In this document: piece by piece, positions 22,044 to 33,242 of the stretch
How the letters are laid out: the number at the start of each line of letters is the position of its first letter
Numbering within the stretch: the stretch's first letter is position 1
Source: Plectosphaerella cucumerina
Lineage: Eukaryota; Ascomycota; Sordariomycetes; Glomerellales; Plectosphaerellaceae
DNA length: 64,000 nucleotides
Direction: 5' to 3'
Assembly: GCA_020746995.1 (NCBI GenBank)
Contig: JAGPXD010000001.1
Location: forward strand, 4,712,001-4,776,000
Position numbers and translations under genes: made by a program
Notes under the pieces: model-generated
Told to the model about the DNA's origin: nothing
The model's database searches: none
The model's input: only the letters and a program-made list of their open reading frames with translations

Positions 22044-23983
22044 TTACTTCTTTTTCGACTTTTTGTCGGATGCGCCAGGGTCGTATTTCTCCTTCCAGAT
22101 CCTGGGGGCAGGGCTGTCAGCACGAGAGCAAGATGCGGTCATGAGTGAGCCAGGCGCAGCCCACGAATGGCACCAGCCGACTCGAGCGGCCGTCTTGTCG
22201 CTGCCCAAGGGGAAATGCCCCGAGAATTGACAGCCTATCAATCCGCTCGCACTGCTCGCAGCTGCGACAGCTCCTGCAGCACATGCAGCGCCGACGCGGC
22301 GGGAAAGCCGGGGGAGAGCTGACACATGCAGGCCGCAATTGGATCGGGTCCGCGCCGCTGCAGCTTCATGGTTGAGGGGGGAGAAACAGGGAGAGGAGGC
22401 ATGATGTAGAACGAAAAGAGGGCGGCTCACCATGTGTTCCCCAGCGTCTTGTTGCCATTCGTTTCCGCCAGCCGGTAATAGTGGGCAGCTGTGAACTGCA
22501 GCATCGGGTCAGCCTCATGTGACGGGCACCACCGGTCGGGGGTTATGCGTGGGGGAGGCATGGCTAGCCGGCATCTTGGTCTTGCTGCCCAACGCCAGAC
22601 CGGTCGGTTTCCCTGCCTGAGCGCGACTGTCGCGATGGCCGGACCGGCCTGATGTTGGGCTTCGCGAGCCCGCCAATGTGAGGCGGTCGATGTGGCTCAG
22701 TAGGCGTCATCAACATCGCATGACGCCCAAGGAGAGGTGATGAGACCACCTGTGATGTGCCTTGCCATAGCCCGCGAGTCACAAGCTGCGACGTACCTTG
22801 TCTTTCTTGCAGCCGAAGCCCTCGAGATAGCACCACGCCGTCTCGTTCATGGCGTCTGGGCCTGGTCAGTGCCACGCAGCGAGGCGGTCAGAGAGAGAAC
22901 TTACCCGTATCGCCAAGGTTAGCGGCGGTCTCGTAGTACTGCTCGCAGTTAGCATGCCAGTCCTATACTTCTCCTCTGCCCTTCCCAACCCACCTGTTTT
23001 GCCGCAACTGGGTCCTTTGCAGTGCCCCAGCCGTGGCGGAACGAGTTGCCCAGCTCAAAGATGGCCAGCACAAGCTCGCCCTTTGCGGCACCGCCCTTCT
23101 TCAGGCCCGCTTGCAGAGCCAGCTGCTCAACAGCAGCAGCATTAGACGCCGCAGCGGTAAGGTAGGTGACGGCACGGGTGACGTCGGGCTTGCAGCCCCA
23201 GCCATGTCTGAGAGAGGATATGCGTCAGCGATGTCTCGACGCCATGCTCCACCAAACTCACCTTAAAGCCAGGCCGTACAGCACCTGGCTCAGGGGGTTA
23301 TTCGCGCCGTTGGGATCAGCCAGGCGACCGAACAGGACCGTTGACCTCTCAAGATCGCCTTCCTCGTGCAGGCGGATGGCCTCCTGGATATCGTCGTCGA
23401 TCTCCTGGGTAGAGACTTGACCGCTTGCAGTCGACTGGGCGCGTGAGCCTATCCCCGGCCGGGCGGCGAGACCTCCCCTGCTGGTAGGTCGGCTGTTGGA
23501 CTCTGGAGTATCTGGCCTGCTGCGCACCATCTCGGTGCGGTGGGCGAGCATGGTGGCGCGCTTCTCCCATTGCTCCTCTCCGCCGGCTGTGCCGGGCAGG
23601 ATATCAGGCAGGTCCTGCGGTACATGTTCGGAGGAGGAGCGCGGGCGGCTCAGGTGCAGACGCTCGGAGAGGCGCTTGCGGGCCTTACTTGTCGTCGAGG
23701 GCGTGGCCGAGGAGGTGCTCAGCTGGCTGGAGACGGAGGCGCTGCGAGAGCGGCCGCCGGCGGATGTGACTTCGAGAAAGTGCGACGACGAGGGCGAGGC
23801 GTCGCCTTTGCGGTCGGGCCCCGCGCTCGGAGGGTGGATGATCTCTTGAGAGTGCGTGTCGGACCGGACGAACTTGAACTCGGGCGTCTGGAGGCGCAGG
23901 TTACTGGCAGCGGCGGTGGCATCGGGAGCGGCTTCGTGTCGGTCGATGTCCTCCTTCTTACGGAGGAGATCGCGGAGGCCCAT
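22044..23983 (-). CDS. Sel1-like repeat protein, related to the fission-yeast mitotic inhibitor Nif1
   Basis: Six exons are proposed: 23262-23983, 22994-23207, 22905-22938, 22797-22855, 22431-22495 and 22044-22101, all with GT-AG introns (54, 55, 49, 301 and 329 bp), giving 383 residues. The N-terminal half is Ser/Thr-rich and disordered after MGLRDLLRKKEDIDRH. The C-terminal half carries Sel1 (TPR-like) repeats: LYGLALRHGWGCKPDVTRAV, LGNSFRHGWGTAKDPVAAKQ, AWCYLEGFGCKKDK and AAHYYRLAE. The tail is Lys-rich (SDKKSKKK). Sel1 repeats are scaffolds for protein binding; in fission yeast, Nif1 restrains the Nim1/Cdr1 kinase. The link to Nif1 is from the general layout only. Exon 3 is only 34 bases, and the last two introns are much longer than the rest, so the 3' structure is less certain. 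Confidence 0.75.
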
Positions 23984-24819
23984 GGCGGGCAGTCAAGTTG
24001 CCGCGTCGGGGAGTTTCGAGATTGGTGACGCTGGTGATGTCTTTGTCGTCGGTGCGGAGTGCTGTCGGGTCGATGCAGTGGTGTTTGTACGCAACAGGCA
24101 GTGAAGGTACTACCCAGTCGAGGTCTCGAGAGACTTGGGAAGGAACGACGGATACGGCGATGGCGACAAAGGAAGCAACGGGACAGGAGAGACAGAAATG
24201 CAGAAGGAGGCTGTTTGCAGATCGCGACCCGGAGCCGCGAAATTGGCCGTCAGCCCAGGACCACCTGCACCTCCATCGCGTCAGGGGCAAAAAGAAGCCG
24301 GCAGTCCCGCCTCAGCTAGGTCGATATTATTAGCCTGCCTGGCCTGCAGGACGCATCAATCAACCCATCCATCATCCAGGGTTCAATATTCGGCGGGGTT
24401 CCTGGCACAAATTCGTCGTCCCGGCCGGAGGGGGCGCGGGGCTGATTTCGCCCTTTAGCGGGCTCTAGCCGCTGTGCTTCAGGGGTGGCAGTGCTGGGCC
24501 GCGTAATAACCGCCAACCGTGGTGGATTGATCCGCGCTGCAGAGTGAGGGGCCGTCATGCTTGATCTTCACTTTAGCGCTGAGCCTCGGTCTCGCCCCAG
24601 AACACCACAAGGCTTAGCATCAGCATCCAGTCCAAGGTCACCACTTCGCTGACATCTTCTTCGTATTCTTTCTCTTTCCATTTTTTCTACATCTGTTCTT
24701 TCTCCTATGATCTTGAATCCAGCGCGACAGGACGCGCCATGCTAACCCAAAGGCCGATGTCGAGTCGTGCCTCGTGCCTCATGCTCATGGAAGCTCATGC
24801 TGCGTCGTAAAAGTCACGT
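23984..24819. other. upstream region of the Sel1-repeat gene and 3' flank of the CCCH gene
   Basis: Both neighbours are on the minus strand. The segment carries no recognised family sequence and presumably holds the promoter and leader of the Sel1-repeat gene plus the downstream end of the CCCH gene. Confidence 0.4.
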
Positions 24820-26461
24820 CTAGAACTCGATAAAGTCACGCTGGCCCACAAAGTCCGAGTCGTCGCCCTCGTCGACACCGTCCCCAAGGAACTCCTCGAC
24901 CTCGTCAGAGTCAACGTCGTCGCTGTCTACCGACTCTTCGTCGCTCGACAGATCATCCATCTCTTCATCCTGGCCGCCGCCCGCTCCTGAGGAGGCGGCC
25001 GCCGCAGCTGCTGCCGCAGCCGCCGTCTTGCGAAGGACGCTTGCCCTCTCGCGGTGCAGCAGCTTGCAGCCCTTGGTCGAACACTTGCCTGTGTTGCTAA
25101 AGTCAGGGCACTCGGCTACATGCCGTTCCACGCAGTCGCGGCCCGCGTCGCAGTAGCCGTACAAGCCGAATGAACGGCAGACCGGCGCATCCGGCGCAAG
25201 ATCCTGGTGGCTGAAGCGGCATTCAAACTTGGCGCATTTGCCCTTGGCATAGTGAAGGCAGAGGGGCACGCGCTGGGGGGTCAGGTCGTGGGACATGTCA
25301 CAGGCGTCGCCGTGGGCACATTCGCCCTTGTGCAGGAAGTCTTTGCACACCGCCACCCTCGAGGCGTCGTGGATGTAGCGGCACGTCGGGCCCTTGAGGC
25401 AGTTTCCTGTCGAGTCGTCAGCATACGCGGGCCTGGGTGTGGCATACCATTCCCCCGTCTGTCCGTCCGCGGGGCGCGGGGCCGACGCGGGATTGCGTAG
25501 TAGAGTGAGAAAAATACCGGTCGTGGCGAAGGTCCTGCATGGCTCGTTGACCTTCTTAATTCCGGATTGCCTATGTAGCATGTCAGATTGCGTTCCGTCA
25601 TGGGGGGCCATACATACCGCTGGGCCTTGAGGATGCCGTCTCGATAGAGGTTTCCGTTCTTGCTGCGGTGGAACTTGACGCCACCCACAAACGTGACCTT
25701 GGGCGTGGCACTGGGCGGGTTGATGTCTCCTAAAATTCAGTCAGTCTCTGCTTCCGCTCGCTCAAAAGACAATGCGCACCGGGAACCTTGATGAGCTTGC
25801 TGCCACGCTGAGTGACGCGGAAGCGGATTCCCTGAATCATGACTTCATGATGGTTAGCTGCTGCTGGGTTAGTAGGCCCAGCGACTGGACCGCGCTGGCG
25901 CATCAGATGGTTCGTGATTTGATCCGTCTCGCGCGCGTTCTGCGCCGCAATCTGCTGCTTCCGCGTCGCCTCGATGGCCTTGGTCCGGTTCTCGTTGTCC
26001 TTCTGGTAGACCGCCGTGTTGATCAGTTGCCTGTGGCGCGAGTTCTTGGCTACCCAGGAGGTCGTCGTTCCCGTTGCGTCCGAGGGACCAGCCGCAGCAT
26101 CTGAGGTCGTGGATGTCGGGGTGCTGGTGCCGCTGTGGTTCATGACCAGCGTGCGGTGGCGGTGTGGCGCGGGCGGGCGTCCGATGCGATGTTGAAAACC
26201 GCTGCCGCGTCGAGACGCGTTGTCTGCCGAATGTCAGATCTTGTATGTCGTTTCAAACGAGAGTCGTGAGGCATACCGCGATGGTGGGCTGGGTGGTGGT
26301 TCGGCGTCGAAGGCGCGCCTGATTGTCGCGATTTGTGGCGGTTGATCTTGCCTGCAGCAGTCATGGTTAGGAGGGGCGTTTGCTGAGAGGTTCGTGGCGG
26401 CTTGGTTCTTACCAGCAAGCTGGCCGATCTTGGCGAGAAGCTCTTGATCTTCGGAGCTCAT
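24820..26461 (-). CDS. five-finger CCCH zinc-finger protein (ZC3H3/Red5-like)
   Basis: Exons 26413-26461, 26277-26351, 25780-26223, 25618-25729, 25518-25570 and 24820-25406 join in frame through GT-AG introns of 61, 53, 50, 47 and 111 bp, giving 439 residues. An N-terminal helix (MSSEDQELLAKIGQLAGK) and HRTLVMNHS precede a conserved segment (VKFHRSKNGNLYRDGILK). Five tandem CCCH fingers follow, with C-x8-C-x5-C-x3-H spacing in fingers 1, 2 and 4 and shorter loops in 3 and 5: CRTFATTGNCLKGPTCRYIH, CKDFLHKGECAHGDACDMSH, CLHYAKGKCAKFECRFSH, CRSFGLYGYCDAGRDCVERH, CPDFSNTGKCSTKGCKLLH. A poly-Ala and Asp/Glu-rich tail closes it. ZC3H3 and fission-yeast Red5 act in polyadenylation-linked mRNA export or RNA elimination. 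It is divergently paired with the THO7 gene. Confidence 0.85.
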
Positions 26462-26977
26462 TTTGAAACGCTGCTTGTCGTGCTTTGGCGGGGGTGGTGT
26501 TGGAGAGGAATGTGTGAGGGGGGAGAAGTTGGGCGCGTATGAAGAAGGTTAAGGAACCTTGAAGTGACGACAGAACGATTTGCGCTTGGTAAGAAGGCGG
26601 GATGCAAACGGGTAAGTACCATTTGGCAGGGAGATGGCGGTAAAGAGACTTTAGCGGGCCGACATACTTTCATGTTGCCCAAGGCCCAATCAGCTGCCAT
26701 CTGCGCCGGGCTACAGTCACTCAATGTAATGCAAGGCTACCATTTAAGTGGGGCCGCTGTGCCTTCAGTCTGTCGTATCGAAGGCAAGCTACCGAATTTC
26801 GCCTTTGTTGCTGAAGCTACTACCCGCCAGCTCTCCTTTCGCCCTTGCAGATACACGCAGACAAGATTCCTTCGCCACGACGACCGATAGCACCAATTCA
26901 CCTATTAAACATACAAGTCAGCAGCATATTAACCGAAATTCTTCCCACACCCTCGCCACCGCATCATCCTATCCGCC
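26462..26977. promoter_or_regulatory. divergent promoter region, CCCH protein and THO7
   Basis: About 515 bp separates two outward-facing start codons of mRNA-processing genes, so co-regulation is possible. No specific factor site was recognised. Confidence 0.5.
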
Positions 26978-28078
26978 ATGTCGTCCTGGGACCTCCTCGA
27001 CGAGAAGGACGAGCAAGAGCTGCACAAGGTCCGCCTTCTCAATGTCGAAGAGCGACCATTCAAGCGCATCACAAAACGTCTTGGTGCCGTCTGCAGAGAG
27101 GCCAGAGAGAAGCTCAATGCGCAACAACCTACGCCGCCTCCCGAGGGCAGCGCCCCGACCAACGGCGATGCCGAGGGTCAAGAGCAGAACGACCCGGCAA
27201 CGCTACGTCGCCAGCGCGAAGAGCTCCACGAAGACATCCTCCTCGACTTTGCTGCATTCGACTCGACCATCGCGCGCCTACAATTCCTTCTCGATGCCAA
27301 CGAACGCGAGCGACAGCGCTACGCCGCCGACCAGCAGCGCATCCTGGCCGAATGCCAGGCCGTGCGCGCCAACAACACGACGCTGAGGGAGCGCCTAGAC
27401 GAGGCGCGCAGCACGCTCGCACAGCGCAAGGCGTTTGACCGCATGGCGGACGACATCACCGGCGGAAAGTCCATGCTGCGGCCGCGCGACGACCAGCGCG
27501 CCGCCATCCGCAAGCTGGAGGACGAGTGCGCCGAGCTGGAGCGGGAGAGCGGCACATACGGCGACGTGTGGCGGGAGCGCAAGGCTCAGTTCGAGCAGGT
27601 TATGGACGAGGCGATGCGTCTGCGCCGCCAGATTCGTGACGAGAAGGAAGAGGTCGAGCGGCGCGAGGGTATGGATGAGGATGCCGGGGAAGAAGACGGC
27701 GAGGTCTCGCGAGGTGGTGGTACGCCGCATCCTGGCAGTAGGGGCACGACGCCGCGGCCTGATGGCGAGGCCGGCACGCCTCTGCCCACTGGAACCAGCG
27801 GCGCGAGGACGCCGGCACCGGATAGTCAGACAGACGGGGCCGAAGCGTCGTCATTCAAGACGCGCCGCGGGGTTGCTGGGGGCAGTACAGTTGGCAGCCG
27901 GGAGGCCTCGGTGCAGCCCCAAGTCGACGACGGGGAGATCGAGGAGGGAGAGGATGTCGAGATGGGCGACGAGTCGGGTGCGCGGGGCAACACGCAGGCG
28001 ACATCGGGCGCTGGCACGCCTAGAATCACAGTCGATGCGCCTGATGGCGGTGACGACAGGATGGAGGTAGACGCATGA
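26978..28078 (+). CDS. THO complex subunit 7 family protein
   Basis: A single exon of 366 residues starts with ATG in a CGCCATGT context. The N-terminal 220 residues are the Tho7 domain: MSSWDLLDEKDEQELHKVRL, ERPFKRITKRL, then a coiled coil with LLDFAAFDSTIARLQFLLDA and NERERQRYAADQQRILAE. The C-terminal 130 residues are Gly/Thr/Glu/Asp-rich and disordered, with TP repeats (GGGTPHP, GTTPRP, AGTPLP, ARTPAP) and an acidic IEEGEDVEMGD motif. THO couples transcription elongation to mRNP assembly and export in the nucleus. The protein is longer than animal THOC7 because of the tail, as is usual in filamentous fungi. It converges on the tubulin cofactor A gene. Confidence 0.85.
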   Translation: MSSWDLLDEKDEQELHKVRLLNVEERPFKRITKRLGAVCREAREKLNAQQPTPPPEGSAPTNGDAEGQEQNDPATLRRQREELHEDILLDFAAFDSTIARLQFLLDANERERQRYAADQQRILAECQAVRANNTTLRERLDEARSTLAQRKAFDRMADDITGGKSMLRPRDDQRAAIRKLEDECAELERESGTYGDVWRERKAQFEQVMDEAMRLRRQIRDEKEEVERREGMDEDAGEEDGEVSRGGGTPHPGSRGTTPRPDGEAGTPLPTGTSGARTPAPDSQTDGAEASSFKTRRGVAGGSTVGSREASVQPQVDDGEIEEGEDVEMGDESGARGNTQATSGAGTPRITVDAPDGGDDRMEVDA

Positions 28079-28250
28079 GGGTCACGAGGAGACCAGGGAA
28101 GAATCAGGAAGACACGAATGCAGATACCCATATCATCAAAAGGCCATTTACCATGAGAGCCGGTACATGCTACGTACGGGACAGGTCCTTCTGCCTGCCC
28201 TCCAGTGAACGCTTCGTCTCGATCCTCCACTGATGCTACAGCCCGTACGC

Positions 28251-28685
28251 CTAATCAGTCCTGGCATCAGCCTCCTGACCCTTCTGAAGGGCGACCTTTG
28301 CGAGCTCCAACTCAGTGGCCGTGGCGCCATTGCTCTCAGCCAGAGCGATCTGCTCCTCGAGCTTGGCCGTGGCCTCGGAGATGCGCTGCCTCATGAGGGG
28401 GAACATCCTCTGCGTCTCAACAACGGATTGTTGCTGTGGATGTGTCAGCCTGAACTTAAGAGAAGGAAATAGAGAGGAAGGAAATAGAGAGGAAGGAAAA
28501 CTCACCAGCTGCTTCAGCATGTGTGCCCTGTTGCCATCCTCATCCGGCTTGCCGGACTGCACCTCGGCCTCGAGCGTGGCCACCTTGCCCTGCGAGTCGA
28601 GCAGCTCCTTCTGATACGAGATGTCCTCGCGCAGCAGGCGCGTGACCGACTGCGTCGCGATGGAGAGCTGCGTGGGGGCGACCAT
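28251..28685 (-). CDS. tubulin-folding cofactor A
   Basis: Exons 28506-28685 and 28251-28433 with intron 28434-28505 (GTGAGT...CACAG) give 120 residues, close to human TBCA (108). The protein is an all-helical bundle: MVAPTQLSIATQSVTRLLRE, YQKELLDSQGKVATLEAEV, then VVETQRMFPLMRQRISEATA and a Glu/Ala-rich last helix. Cofactor A (yeast Rbl2) captures beta-tubulin in the cytosol during tubulin folding. The 72-base intron is a multiple of three with no stop, so retention would insert 24 residues without breaking the frame. The intron holds a 15-base direct duplication (28466-28480 and 28481-28495). Confidence 0.92.
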   Translation of the reverse strand: MVAPTQLSIATQSVTRLLREDISYQKELLDSQGKVATLEAEVQSGKPDEDGNRAHMLKQLVSFPSSLFPSSLFPSLKFRLTHPQQQSVVETQRMFPLMRQRISEATAKLEEQIALAESNGATATELELAKVALQKGQEADARTD

Positions 28686-29664
28686 TTTGGAGTGTGTGTG
28701 ATGTGTGTCTGGTGGTTTGACCTGAGTGTGTCGTTGGGAAATATGCTTCGGGGCTCGTGCTGATCGTGAGGGGTCCGGCGGCTTCTAATGCAGGAACAGA
28801 AACTGTGGAGATGGGGAGCCTGGCGTACAGGTACTGACGAGGGGTAAGTATGATTTTGCTGGGGGATAACGTGGAATCGGGGAGACACCGGCAGTCAACT
28901 GGCGTTTGCCTGCTCTTTTAACAATCAGGCAGACGAGTCAAGATCCGTACCCCTCTTCTCTCACAGGTCCATCCAAAACCTGTTCTTCGTGGTGGTCCTC
29001 CCCCCATCTTCGGCCGTCAGCCCGTCGACACAACCCCTGAAGCACTGATGTCAGTCGACCCAGGGTCCGTCTTGGCCTTTTTCCCGTCGGCACTAACATC
29101 CCGCCTTGCCATACGAATACTAGACTGACGTCGTCCTGACAGTCGGTCCAGGAACCAAACTTTGAAGGTCGGGATATCGGCAGATTCTTTGATAAAACTA
29201 ATATTGAAGTTCTCCCGCAACGGGGTATCCTACGTAAGGTGCTACAGCATGCGAAAAACGCGTGAATCTCCAGGAAACCAGACCATGGCCTCACCCTTCT
29301 CCCTCTGCTTTCCAACCGCCGTCGCCGATCGCCGGACAAAACCCGATCCAACAGCGGCGAAGAATGCCCGCTCTACAATCCAACAGTAAAAAAAACAGGT
29401 GCTCCGTGCAGGCCATGCTTTTCCGCCCTTCCTTCGCATTCGTCCTTCATGTGGTATCTCCCACAACGCCCAACGCCGTCTTGAACAGGAGTGGCGGCCG
29501 AGGAGTCTTCCTTCCATGGCTCCCTTGGCAAAGCAGGAGTCTCGGGTTGGTCCTCGGCAAAACCAGAAACAGACAAAAGAGACCGCCCAGATATTACATG
29601 CCGTCGTGAACGTGCGCCCAGGTTGAATGTCCCGTCGCATCGCGTCGCACTTCAGGTCTGACCC
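28686..29664. other. upstream region of the cofactor A gene and 3' flank of RAD21
   Basis: Both neighbours are on the minus strand. Open frames inside are short, overlap each other and lack family features. Nothing else was recognised. Confidence 0.45.
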
Positions 29665-31681
29665 TTATGCGCCCACGGCGACGGCCCTAGCGCCCACAGC
29701 GGCATGCTCCGGCGCGTTCTGCTCCTGGTCCGCTTCTTCGTCCTCTTCCTCGGCGATCTCGCCGCCGGCCTCACGCTCCGCCCATGCGCCCCAGAGACCG
29801 CGCTTGCCGCGGACGCGAATCGGCGCGCCGAGGCCCTCGCCCTGCTCGACCTTGATGGCGTCCTTGGTCGCGAGGACAAGGCACTCGAAGAACATCTTGG
29901 TGGCATCGGCCTTTGTCGTCCGCTTCTCCGGCAGCAGATCCTGGAACACCACCGACGACTTGGAGCGCTTCTCGTCGTCGTGCTCAGCCTCGGGTCCGAA
30001 TAGATCGCGCAGGATGTGAACGGCGTGCTTGGTGCCCAGCGAGACAGGGCCGCTGTCTTCAGGGTGCACGATTGGCGCCGCGGTCTCGTCGAATGGCGCC
30101 ACCGAGGGGCCCTCCCTCTCGCCCGCCGTCTGGTCTTCGTCGTCGATCTGGAAGCCCATATCTTCGTCTGCCGGGATCTCCAGGATCGTGCCATCAGCTG
30201 CCATGCTGCGGTCTGCGCCGGCCGCCGGGACCACCGTGTCCTCCTCAGCTTCCTCCTCCTCGAGCTCCAGCCGGGGCGACTTGCCGCCATTGTCGCTCTC
30301 CATGTCGGCAACGCCGCTGTCCCGCTTCCTCTTCAGGTCACCGCCCCGCGGCGCGGAATCCAGGGACAGCATGCCGCGCAGCTCCGGCGCCCATGCGGCG
30401 CTGCGGCCATCCAGGATGATGCTGGAGACGAAGCCGCCGCTCTTGTGCATCTCCATGAGAGCGAGGACGATAGGGTCCCGGGGAAGGAATGACTGGCTCT
30501 TCAGGATGTTATCGCGGTTTGTCTGCTGGTCGCGGATGTGAGCGCTGGTAAGCATTGTCTCGTCGTCGGGCAGCAGTAGCTTGCGCTTCTTGGCTCGCTG
30601 CGTGTGGCGCACGACTGTTGCCTCGGCAGGCTCCTCCTCAGGCTCGTACAGGTCGGCATTCTGCCAGCGGGAGACTTCCTCGCCGAGTCTTGCTGTCGCG
30701 TCTTCGTCAATGTCGGAGAGTGGCGACTCCGAGATGCGCGCCCTCTGCATGTCGAGCGTGGCAAGACCGCCGGGCATGGCAGACTGGTCTTCGGGGTTCA
30801 GGTGGTAGTCGTCATCGCCCATCCCCATGGGGATGTCGCCATCATCGTCGGCGATGCGAATGCCGTCGTCGCCAAAGTCGAGGCCCATAGACTCCTCCCG
30901 GCCACGTGCGTCCTTCTGCCCGGTCACGACGCCGAGATCGCTGAAGATGTCGTCGCCACCAGCCATGACACTAGGCGCGTCACGACCGACTTCGACAGTC
31001 GTATCCAGCCTGGTCCCGCGGTCCTGCTCGAGGTCATCGCCAAAGTCGAGGTCGAGATCGAGATCCATGTCTTCGAGGGGCTCGAGTGCAAGGTTGTCGA
31101 TGTTCTGTGTCGCGTCGTGCAGGAACTGGCTGTTGTTGAAGTCCTCCTGCAGGTTGATGTCACGGTTGCTAGCGCGACCCTTGCGGCCGACGGGAGCAGA
31201 GGCGACATCGTCTAGCTGGGAAAGGAGCCATCCGGCATCGGGCGGCGGCGGCAGGTCCATGTTGTCTAGTGCGGTAATGCGATCCTGGAGGGTGAGGGCC
31301 TCGCGGTTGTGTGAATGCAGGTTGGCGTCGGAGATGTCGTGGCTGTCTGTCGAGCGGAAGGCCTGGGCAACGTCAGCATAGGAGGGACAGGGAGAAGAGG
31401 CGGCGAGGTGAACGGACCATCTTGATCTTCATGGAAGCTTCGTTGCAATCATCTAGCAGGTAACGCGCCTTGCGGCTGTAGATCCTCACGACACCCAGGA
31501 GCAGCTGACCGCTAAGCCGCAGCGCCATGGGTGCTTGCGAGGGCATGATGATGGCCTCGACACTGTCCTGCAGGTTGGACTGCAGGATATGCGTCTTCGA
31601 GAGGCGCTTTTCGAGGTTGGCAGAGAGCCAGACCCGCGCGAGCGGGCCGCTCTTCTGCAGCAGGGCCTCTGAATAGAACAT
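29665..31681 (-). CDS. RAD21: cohesin kleisin subunit RAD21/SCC1
   Basis: Exons 31418-31681 and 29665-31362 with intron 31363-31417 give 653 residues. The start, MFYSEALLQKSGPLARVWLS, is the kleisin N-terminus that binds SMC3, followed by LSKTHILQSNL and YLLDDCNEASMKIKM. The donor is GTCCGT, less usual than the window's GTAAGT/GTGAGT sites, but the join KIKM-AFRSTDSH matches the family. The middle is acidic and disordered, with DDDYHLNPED-like motifs. The C-terminal winged helix, TKMFFECLVLATKDAIKVEQ then APIRVRGKRGLWGAW, binds the SMC1 head. Cohesin holds sister chromatids and serves break repair. It shares a divergent region with PMR1, and a cluster of CGCG motifs precedes its ATG. Confidence 0.93.
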
Positions 31682-33242
31682 TGTGATATGATGGCGTCTC
31701 GCGTCCCAGTGTCTGCAATGAAAAAGCAGGACACGTCGAAGCAAAAGCGAGGCGACGATGCGCCGGAGCCGAGTGGCGGAGCAAGGGTGGAAGAGGTGGT
31801 GGTGGTGGTGTGGTGCCGAGATGCGACGCAGGTAAACAATCGAGCGCGTTGCGTGCAAGGGCGCGTCGGATCAATCGCGTTCGAGGTCTAGGGCGCGTAG
31901 CAATGATGGCGCAAAGACATGAGTCGAGGAAAATCGGTGTCGGCGCGGTCGGTGGATTCGCAGATTGTGGTGATGCGCGAAATCAAGCGAGGGGCGGCGT
32001 TGCGAGGGCGCGACGTGAAGCTTGAGGCGGTGGATTGGGGGGTGGTTGAGGAAAGAGAACGAGGAGGGGAGCAGGAGCAGGGAGAGGGCGGCCTTTGCTC
32101 GGAAGCGTCGACGAACGGGCGGCACGGACTGGGGGGCGCCTTCTCTTCGAGAAATGACGGGGCTGGGGCGCTGAGTAACAGTTGTGATTGGCCAGAGATT
32201 TCCACTTTCAGGCACACCAGCCACGTCACGTGATGTCGGCCAACGTGAGACGTCTTCCCATTCGCGGGGAACTCTCCTGGGCAACGACGGCACGACCAGA
32301 GCAGGATACCAGAGAGGGTTTTCAGAGTCTACCTACGTGCACTTGATCCAACTCGGAACTCTCGGGTATTCAGTCTGCATATTTACGATTTCTGAACACA
32401 TCGGTCATCCGCGTCATCCGCATTTCAGAAAACCCATCTGCCATGCATCTGCTCGCATCTCCCCCAGACGAGTCCCTGCACCATTACAGAGCTCTAAGTT
32501 TGTCTCCTACTTTGTCAGGTCTGGGACCAACTCGGTGTTTCCTTTCTCTCTTCTACCAGAATCTGAATCATTCCTCTGGCATTGACTTTGACAGCTAGTC
32601 CATTTGTCTGCTGCGCGTCATTCCTCTATTCCCTGATGCTTGAACAGAGCCATCTCAGCGCTCGAGATCCCCAACACAGTGGGTTCCAGCCTAAAATTTA
32701 GAGGCCCCGACACCCCGGCGCGCCGCGGCACTCCCATTGGTTTCGGCCCATGGACCCCCAACCATATCGGGCTTAGCCTTGCGGTCAAGCTTGTCCTTGC
32801 GCCGGGGCCCGCGACGTCCAGTCCAGTCCAGTCCCACTGGATCCAGCAATTCATGTCCCGTCCCGCCGCCGGGACTGTAACACGTTGATCTTCCAGTGTC
32901 CCTTTCAGGATCCTCCCACATCACCGATCGCCATCTGACTACCACCTCCTCGGCCCAGCTCCAGATTCTTCTCCCACCTCTGGACATCGCCTCCTGTCCG
33001 CGAAGAAATGATCTCGCTCACAGTCACCTCCAGCTAGCCACTCATCCGACCACTTCCTCCTTGCAGGGCCTCACCACTACCACCGACCTCGATTGCCCCC
33101 CTTTGGCTACTGCCTGCTTCGGGCATAACGTCGATTCCTCCACAGAGAGCCCCCTTTCCTGCAACATCAGTCCATGAACGATCGCGTCGCAAGCAGCTTC
33201 AGTCCTCGGCCGTAGCGACTGTCGTCCGACCCTCTGCCCAGC
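31682..33242. promoter_or_regulatory. divergent intergenic region of RAD21 and PMR1
   Basis: The 1.56 kb spacer holds both promoters. Near RAD21, four NCGCGT sites lie at 31844, 31861, 31875 and 31893. A palindrome TCACGTGA, a bHLH-type site, lies at 32226-32233. Pyrimidine-rich sequence before 33243 fits a PMR1 leader. Confidence 0.5.
31844..31898 (-). promoter_or_regulatory. CGCG cluster before RAD21, possible MBF-like site
   Basis: Four copies of NCGCGT occur within 55 bp, 163-217 bp upstream of the RAD21 ATG. The yeast MluI cell-cycle box is ACGCGT, and yeast RAD21/MCD1 is expressed at G1/S. None of the four has the A at the first position, so binding is only suggested. Confidence 0.35.

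Noticed and set aside
21392..22123. 243-codon minus-strand open frame
   Set aside because: Arg/Ala/Gly-rich without any recognised domain, and it overlaps the last exon of the Sel1-repeat gene in another frame.
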